From Clostridia bacterium (lineage in GTDB: Bacteria > Bacillota_A > Clostridia > Lachnospirales > Lachnospiraceae), in assembly GCA_012515365.1 (NCBI GenBank), contig JAAYYM010000254.1:1-8837 (forward strand): DNA of 8,837 bases, in the 5' to 3' direction. The stretch's first letter is position 1; every line of letters begins with the position of its first letter. The translations under genes and the position numbers were made by a program. The notes beneath the pieces were generated by a model. That model saw only the letters and a list, made by a program, of their open reading frames with translations, had not been told where the DNA came from and searched no databases. This document shows positions 4,875 to 8,837 of this stretch, one piece after another.

Positions 4875-5729
4875 TCATTCTTTATGTTCTCTATCATCAA
4901 GAAGTGAATGGAACTGTGGTTCCATTCTTTGAAAGGTACAATATGTATCAAATCCGAGTACTGACAATTCCTTCTTGGTCTCTTTGATACACGATCCAAG
5001 ATCTTTTTTTTCATGACTATCGCTTCCAATGGTAAGTATGCTTCCGCCAAGTTCATGATATAGCCTTAAAATATCTCTTGAAGGGGTCAAATCCTTTAGC
5101 CCATATCTGTGACTGGAAGTATTCACTTCAATCCCTTTACCGTCCCTGATTACGATTTTAAGTATTTCAGTTATGATTGGACGTACTTTTTCAAATGGAT
5201 AAACCCCGCTTTGATCATAACGTGTAATCAAATCCAAATGTCCTAACACACTATAGTTTTTGTATCTTTTTACGATCTCCAGCAATTCTTGATAATATCG
5301 CTCATTATATTCCTGCTGTGTTTTCCCATTCTGAAAATCCTGTGACCAGAATTCTTGATTGTCTATCTCATGAACTGATAATATGATGAAATCAAATGAA
5401 TAACGTTTAAACAACTCCTCATATCGCGGGATTGTGTGTAACTGTATTCCAAACTCCAATCCCATTTTTATTGATATTGTTGCACCATAAGTATATTGAA
5501 ATTGTTGAATACACTGCTCATAAAGAGGATAATCAACATTCAACAATGGCTTCCCATCGCGATATACAATCTCTGAACACGAATGCCAGTCTTGCTTAAT
5601 ACCATAATCAACATGGTCTGTAAAGCATATTTCATCCATCCCCATCGCGATAGCATCTTCAATAACTGATTTCATAAGATAAGTTGAGTCATCACTAAAA
5701 TCTGTGTGAACATGATAATCTGTAAACAT
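4875..5729 (-). CDS. PHP-domain phosphoesterase, histidinol-phosphatase HisJ family
   Basis: PHP enzymes use a cluster of His/Asp/Glu residues to bind two or three metals and hydrolyse phosphomonoesters; HisJ members convert histidinol phosphate to histidinol. Metal-ligand motifs (numbered from the 5729 start): DYHVHTDFSDDS at 4-15, TDHVD at 37-41, GLEFG at 90-94, H120, LGHLD at 162-166 and GSDSH at 235-239. I chose ATG 5729 (284 residues, MFTDYHVH) over the longer ATG at 5795. The former has AGGA seven bases upstream and begins as HisJ proteins do, while the latter lies only 12 bp from a -10 box and lacks a ribosome binding site. No his biosynthesis genes are nearby, so the substrate may be another phosphate ester; many HisJ-like proteins are misnamed. 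Family certain, substrate uncertain. Confidence 0.88.
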   Translation of the reverse strand: MFTDYHVHTDFSDDSTYLMKSVIEDAIAMGMDEICFTDHVDYGIKQDWHSCSEIVYRDGKPLLNVDYPLYEQCIQQFQYTYGATISIKMGLEFGIQLHTIPRYEELFKRYSFDFIILSVHEIDNQEFWSQDFQNGKTQQEYNERYYQELLEIVKRYKNYSVLGHLDLITRYDQSGVYPFEKVRPIITEILKIVIRDGKGIEVNTSSHRYGLKDLTPSRDILRLYHELGGSILTIGSDSHEKKDLGSCIKETKKELSVLGFDTYCTFQRMEPQFHSLLDDREHKE

Positions 5730-5806
5730 TTCGTTGTCCTGCCCCAATGCAAATTTATTTCTTAATAACAATTCAAACTTGACAGCCTTCCTCATTTGTT
5801 GTTCTG

Positions 5807-5835
5807 ATTATAGCATTCCAAAATGATCTGGTAAA
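5807..5835 (-). promoter_or_regulatory. Promoter of the PHP phosphatase gene
   Basis: Minus-strand -10 TATAAT (5812-5807) with a weaker -35 TTTACC (5835-5830, 4 of 6) 17 bp upstream. The predicted start near 5800 gives a leader of about 70 nt to the ATG at 5729. The -35 lies inside one copy of a tandem repeat. Read-through from the transporter operon is also possible, since no terminator is seen between them. Confidence 0.55.
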
Positions 5836-5872
5836 CAGTTTTTGTGACTACTGGCAAACAGCTTTGTGACTA
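5828..5872. repeat. Tandem 22/23-bp direct repeat
   Basis: Two abutting copies of CTGGyAAACAGyTTTGTGACTA (plus strand): 5828-5850 with one extra T, and 5851-5872. They differ at two positions plus that 1-bp indel. On the minus strand each begins TAGTCACAAA; the TAG of one copy is the stop codon of the upstream ATPase gene. The other copy contains the -35 of the PHP promoter. It may be a regulatory duplication or a chance slippage product. Confidence 0.7.
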
Positions 5873-6700
5873 TACGGTTGACAGATCCCATTCCTCATGA
5901 ATCTTTGGAACATCTGCTATCAAACGCTTTGTATAATCTGCTGTAGGATTTAAAATAACTGCATCTGCCGGGCCATGCTCTACGAACTTTCCATGCTCCA
6001 TAATATAGACGGAATCTGAGATATAATAAGCCAGACCAATATCATGTGTAATGAATATAATCGTCATATTTATCTCATCACGCAGTTTAAGCAGCATATC
6101 CAGAATCGTTGCCCGTGAGCAGGCATCAATCATGGAAGTCGGTTCATCCGCCAGAAGAATCTTTGGCTTTAATAAGAAAATTCTTGCAATCATCAGTCTC
6201 TGCATCTGTCCGCCTGATAATTCAAACGGATATTTATTCGTCAGTTCTTCAAATTTCAGATTCACGAAACTGCACGCTTCTGTCATCATTTCTACTTTCT
6301 TTGCATACGGAAGGGAACGCCCGCCTCTCATGTTGATACAGTCTAAGAGAACTGTATCTATCTTATGAAATACATTATAAGATGAAAACGGGTCTTGAAA
6401 TATCGCCTGAATCCCCTTCCAGTATTCCTTTTTCTTTTTCCGGCTTCCGATATCTCTGGCTTTGCCCTGAAATTGAATTCCACCCTCGGTAACACTAATC
6501 AGCCCCAGCAGCATCTTAGACAGTGTCGTCTTACCTGAACCACTCTCTCCTACTATGGAGATAATCTCTCCCTCATAAAAATCGAAATTGACATGATCCA
6601 CTGCAACTGTCCTGCTGTCTCCAAAGCCGAATACCTTCGTGACTCCTGCACCACTTAAGCACAATGTACGTTCATCATTCTTCCGGTTTACTTCACTCAT
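5870..6700 (-). CDS. Peptide ABC transporter ATP-binding protein, DppF/OppF type
   Basis: A 276-residue cytoplasmic ATPase that pairs with the DppD-type subunit to power uptake of peptides, or sometimes nickel or other solutes. Seen: Walker [10 protein letters not shown] at 51-59, Q-loop Q102 ([11 protein letters not shown]), signature LSGGQMQR at 161-168, Walker B ILLADE at 181-186 and switch His H219 (FITHD). It ends shortly after the core ([14 protein letters not shown]), so it lacks the Cys-bearing C-terminal extension of many OppF proteins and is at the short end of the family. The ATG at 6700 lies inside the last codons of the upstream gene (8-bp overlap), with a perfect AGGAGGT before it, indicating translational coupling. 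Family is certain; the substrate cannot be told from sequence. Confidence 0.93.
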   Translation of the reverse strand: MSEVNRKNDERTLCLSGAGVTKVFGFGDSRTVAVDHVNFDFYEGEIISIVGESGSGKTTLSKMLLGLISVTEGGIQFQGKARDIGSRKKKKEYWKGIQAIFQDPFSSYNVFHKIDTVLLDCINMRGGRSLPYAKKVEMMTEACSFVNLKFEELTNKYPFELSGGQMQRLMIARIFLLKPKILLADEPTSMIDACSRATILDMLLKLRDEINMTIIFITHDIGLAYYISDSVYIMEHGKFVEHGPADAVILNPTADYTKRLIADVPKIHEEWDLSTV

Positions 6701-7700
6701 GGACTTTGACCTCCTTCAACTGTTCTTCTGTCAGATAACAACGGTACATACGTCCGTTTTCTGTCTCTGTTTCGGCGATACCATGCAGCATGCAGGCAGG
6801 TTGTGCATACTTACATCTGTCCGCAAATCTGCATCCCTTAGGTGGTTTCTTAAGGTTCGGAGGTGTTCCCGGAATTGCAGTCAGCTTCGCATCACGAAGT
6901 CCTGCTTCCGGAACGATGATAGATCCCATTAGCCCCTTGGAATACGGATGAATCGGGTCAAATACCATCTGTTCGGCACTGCCCCTTTCCACAATTTGTC
7001 CGGCATACATAACCATAATATCATCTGTTACGTTATATAGAAGAGGCAATTCATGTGTAATGAAGATCATGGATTTAATATATCCCTTTTCCATCAGATC
7101 GCGCATCATCTTAATCACCATTTTCTGTGATGTCACATCCAGCGCCGATGAGGGCTCATCTGCAATCAGTACCTTTGGGGATAATATTGTTGAAATCGCA
7201 ATGACGACTCTCTGCTTCATTCCGCCGGATAATTCCACTGCATGCTTCTGCAGTACAGATTCCTCCAATCCAAGTGTCTCAAATCTCTTTCTTGCCAGAT
7301 CATATATATCCTTCTTAGCCGTCTTCGGCTCATGTGCACGGATCACATCTTCGATGAAATCAATAATCTTCTGTGTCGGATTCAGCGCATTCATGGCTGC
7401 CTGCGGAATATACGCGATTTCATTTCCAAGTATGTTTCTGCGTACTTCATCCGGCTTCATACCCGAAATGTTTCTTCCGTCAATCCTGATGATACCGCTC
7501 TGGTAATGAAGCGGTGCAAAGTAATATCCCATCAAGGACAGGGCAAGTGTGGATTTACCACAACCTGACTCTCCTGCGATTCCCAGTGATTTTCCCTCTT
7601 CTATTTTGAGAGAAACCCCATCTACCGCATAGACATCTTCACCGAAGCGGGTAATATATTTTGTTTTCAGATTTTCTACTTCGAGCATCACTTTTCCCAT
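6693..7700 (-). CDS. Peptide ABC transporter ATP-binding protein, DppD/OppD type
   Basis: A 335-residue ATPase of normal length for DppD. Seen: Walker [10 protein letters not shown] at 43-51, Q-loop Q100 ([13 protein letters not shown]), signature LSGGMKQR at 157-164, Walker B VLIADE at 177-182, H-loop H216. The C-terminal oligopeptide/dipeptide-transporter extension runs from HPYSKGL (251-257) through IPGTPPNL (276-283). It includes four cysteines, C290, C296, C303 and C321, in the spacing of the Fe-S-like motif found in DppD proteins. The ATG at 7700 follows a run of seven G residues, an unusual but adequate ribosome binding site. It sits 14 bp after the permease gene and overlaps the DppF-type gene, so all three form one operon. 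Confidence 0.94.
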   Translation of the reverse strand: MGKVMLEVENLKTKYITRFGEDVYAVDGVSLKIEEGKSLGIAGESGCGKSTLALSLMGYYFAPLHYQSGIIRIDGRNISGMKPDEVRRNILGNEIAYIPQAAMNALNPTQKIIDFIEDVIRAHEPKTAKKDIYDLARKRFETLGLEESVLQKHAVELSGGMKQRVVIAISTILSPKVLIADEPSSALDVTSQKMVIKMMRDLMEKGYIKSMIFITHELPLLYNVTDDIMVMYAGQIVERGSAEQMVFDPIHPYSKGLMGSIIVPEAGLRDAKLTAIPGTPPNLKKPPKGCRFADRCKYAQPACMLHGIAETETENGRMYRCYLTEEQLKEVKVHE

Positions 7701-7714
7701 TGTCTTTCCCCCCC

Positions 7715-8837
7715 TTACTCTCTTAACTGTGGATTGAATACCTGATCCAGTCCTGTATTCATCAGATTAAGTGAAAATGAAATAAGAGTAATGGCAAGAA
7801 TAACCGGTATAAACGCCCACCATGCTCCATTCAAGTGAGCACTGTATGTCATGGCCCAGTTCATCATAAGCCCCAGGGTTGATACCTTCGTCGTCGCCGG
7901 GCCAAGACCTATCATAGACAATTGTGCTTCTGACAATATGCCGCATGAAATCTGTAAAATCAATGCCATGACAACATATGAAGCAAGGTACGGCAAGATG
8001 TCCGTCATAATAATCCTTACCAGACTATGACCAGATAATTTTGACAAATTCACATGATCCCTATTACGTAAAGAAATAACCTGTGAGCGCACAGACCTTG
8101 TTGTCCACGTCCATGATGTCAGTCCGATGATACATGCAACCATCATAACTCCTCTTGCATTATTTCCAACACTGTATGAAATCAGAATCAACAGTACAAA
8201 GCTTGGTATTACCGTGAACAGATTGGTTACAAACATGATTGCATCATCTATAAATCCACCTAGATATCCCGCCAGCAAGCCAAGGATCAAGCCAATACCC
8301 GTAGCAAGTAGCCCGGCAATCAGTCCAATCTTAAGTGAAGTCTTAATCGCAGACACAAGTTCAGTCAATACATCCCTTCCGAAATTGTCAGTTCCAAGGA
8401 TAAAGGTTCTCTTATCTGCAAAATCCGAGATATTGGCATATGAAGTAGATGCAATCGTCTTAGCCACTGACACTTCTCCTGTCTCGGCGTCCGTCTGTGC
8501 GATATTCAGATCTGTGTCTTCAAGAATGCCATCTATCTTCTTATCCAGGCGAGCATAATACTTTCTCTTAGCAATAATCAGATCCGATTGGTCTATGTCC
8601 GCTGAGTAGTGTTGCTGCCACAGTTTCACAAGGCTCTCTGCATCTGTCACATCAATGTCTGCTATATCGACACCTCCGAATCTTTCAAGCCAGTCAGCCA
8701 TATCCGCCCTGTCTTCTATTGAAATCTTAGAATCAAGTCTGCTGCTGACACTGTCGAGATTCAGTGTATACTCTGATACATCTGCCGCTTCTGCAATAGA
8801 CACATATGTTCCCGGTTTAAAGAAATTTCCCTGTCCT
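7715..8837 (-). CDS. Peptide ABC transporter permease, DppC/OppC type (5' end outside window)
   Basis: 373 codons are visible and the frame stays open to the window edge ([18 protein letters not shown]...), so the true start lies beyond 8837. The GTG at 8803 is probably internal. The hallmark [15 protein letters not shown] that follows TM1 in DppC proteins is at about visible residues 147-161. Next come hydrophobic helices ([35 protein letters not shown]), then an EAA-type cytoplasmic loop ([20 protein letters not shown]) that contacts the ATPases, and further helices to the end. At least 145 residues precede LGTD, rich in acidic residues and without a hydrophobic helix; the usual TM1-to-LGTD stretch is far shorter. 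This looks like an enlarged extracellular loop after a TM1 that lies off-window. The partner DppB and binding protein are presumably upstream. Confidence 0.92.
   Translation of the reverse strand, partial: GQGNFFKPGTYVSIAEAADVSEYTLNLDSVSSRLDSKISIEDRADMADWLERFGGVDIADIDVTDAESLVKLWQQHYSADIDQSDLIIAKRKYYARLDKKIDGILEDTDLNIAQTDAETGEVSVAKTIASTSYANISDFADKRTFILGTDNFGRDVLTELVSAIKTSLKIGLIAGLLATGIGLILGLLAGYLGGFIDDAIMFVTNLFTVIPSFVLLILISYSVGNNARGVMMVACIIGLTSWTWTTRSVRSQVISLRNRDHVNLSKLSGHSLVRIIMTDILPYLASYVVMALILQISCGILSEAQLSMIGLGPATTKVSTLGLMMNWAMTYSAHLNGAWWAFIPVILAITLISFSLNLMNTGLDQVFNPQLRE

Noticed and set aside
4838..5056. 72-codon minus-strand frame overlapping the PHP gene
   Set aside because: It lies in another frame of the PHP gene, which has full motif support; no independent evidence.
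5730..5795. Longer start of the PHP phosphatase at ATG 5795
   Set aside because: It has no ribosome binding site, lies only 12 bp from the predicted -10 box, and adds 22 residues not expected in the family. ATG 5729 has AGGA and fits HisJ proteins.
7060..7568. Plus-strand open frames across the ABC transporter genes
   Set aside because: Antisense shadows of well-supported genes. The same applies to plus-strand frames at 533-830, 3397-3603, 3911-4114, 6051-6368, 6639-6932 and 8127-8558.
7715..8803. Permease beginning at GTG 8803
   Set aside because: The same frame stays open to the window edge and TM1 is missing, so the GTG is most likely internal.
1..8837. CRISPR array, tRNA or rRNA genes
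   Set aside because: No regularly spaced repeats with unique spacers and no recognisable tRNA or rRNA sequences. The repeats seen have two copies each.

Overview
The window is AT-rich and carries compact minus-strand operons with strong AGGAGG-type ribosome binding sites and near-consensus TTGACA/TATAAT promoters. The proteins (DUF4143 ATPase, DppC/D/F-type peptide transporter, HisJ-like PHP phosphatase, Panacea-type antitoxin) fit a low-GC gut Firmicute. Lachnospiraceae or a close relative is an inference from protein style, not a database match. Every supported gene is on the minus strand, so transcription runs from high to low coordinates.

Right end (about 5870-8837): three adjacent genes of a DppC/DppD/DppF (OppC/D/F)-type peptide ABC importer. 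They are a permease cut by the window edge and two ATPases with an 8-bp overlap. The permease has an unusually long segment before its first conserved transmembrane region. Next comes a HisJ-type PHP phosphoesterase gene (start re-assigned to 5729) with its own probable promoter, which sits in a tandem 22/23-bp repeat, and a clear terminator (4797-4827).

Middle (2819-4752): a MATE efflux gene reduced to its two ends by an internal deletion, then a two-gene toxin-antitoxin-like operon. The small upstream gene encodes a putative toxin of unassigned family. The downstream gene encodes a protein with an MqsA-like CxxC/CxxC zinc finger, a helix-turn-helix region and a C-terminal Panacea (DUF4065/SocA-like) domain. 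Its promoter has consensus -35 and -10 boxes and two copies of a 23-bp repeat 41 bp apart, suggesting autoregulation.

Left end (1-2796): a TetR-family regulator whose promoter holds two near-palindromic operators, one filling the -35/-10 spacer and one just downstream of the -10. Behind it lies a scar: the first ~37 codons of a flavodoxin joined to the last ~50 codons of a probable SAM methyltransferase. Right after the methyltransferase stop is a short remnant resembling the start of a low-molecular-weight protein tyrosine phosphatase (LMW-PTP) gene. A second, better preserved LMW-PTP start (MIKILFVCHGRIYRA then stop, with ribosome binding site) lies at 104-151. Each remnant is followed at similar spacing by a paired direct repeat (TTGGTAAATC-T/G-TTGGTAAA on the plus strand). 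The two modules (about 22-151 and 1707-1817) are in direct orientation and bracket a DUF4143 ATPase gene and two strong hairpins. I read them as degenerate integration sites of mobile elements that target the 5' end of an LMW-PTP gene, with the ATPase as left-behind cargo. No integrase gene is visible in the window, so this remains inference.
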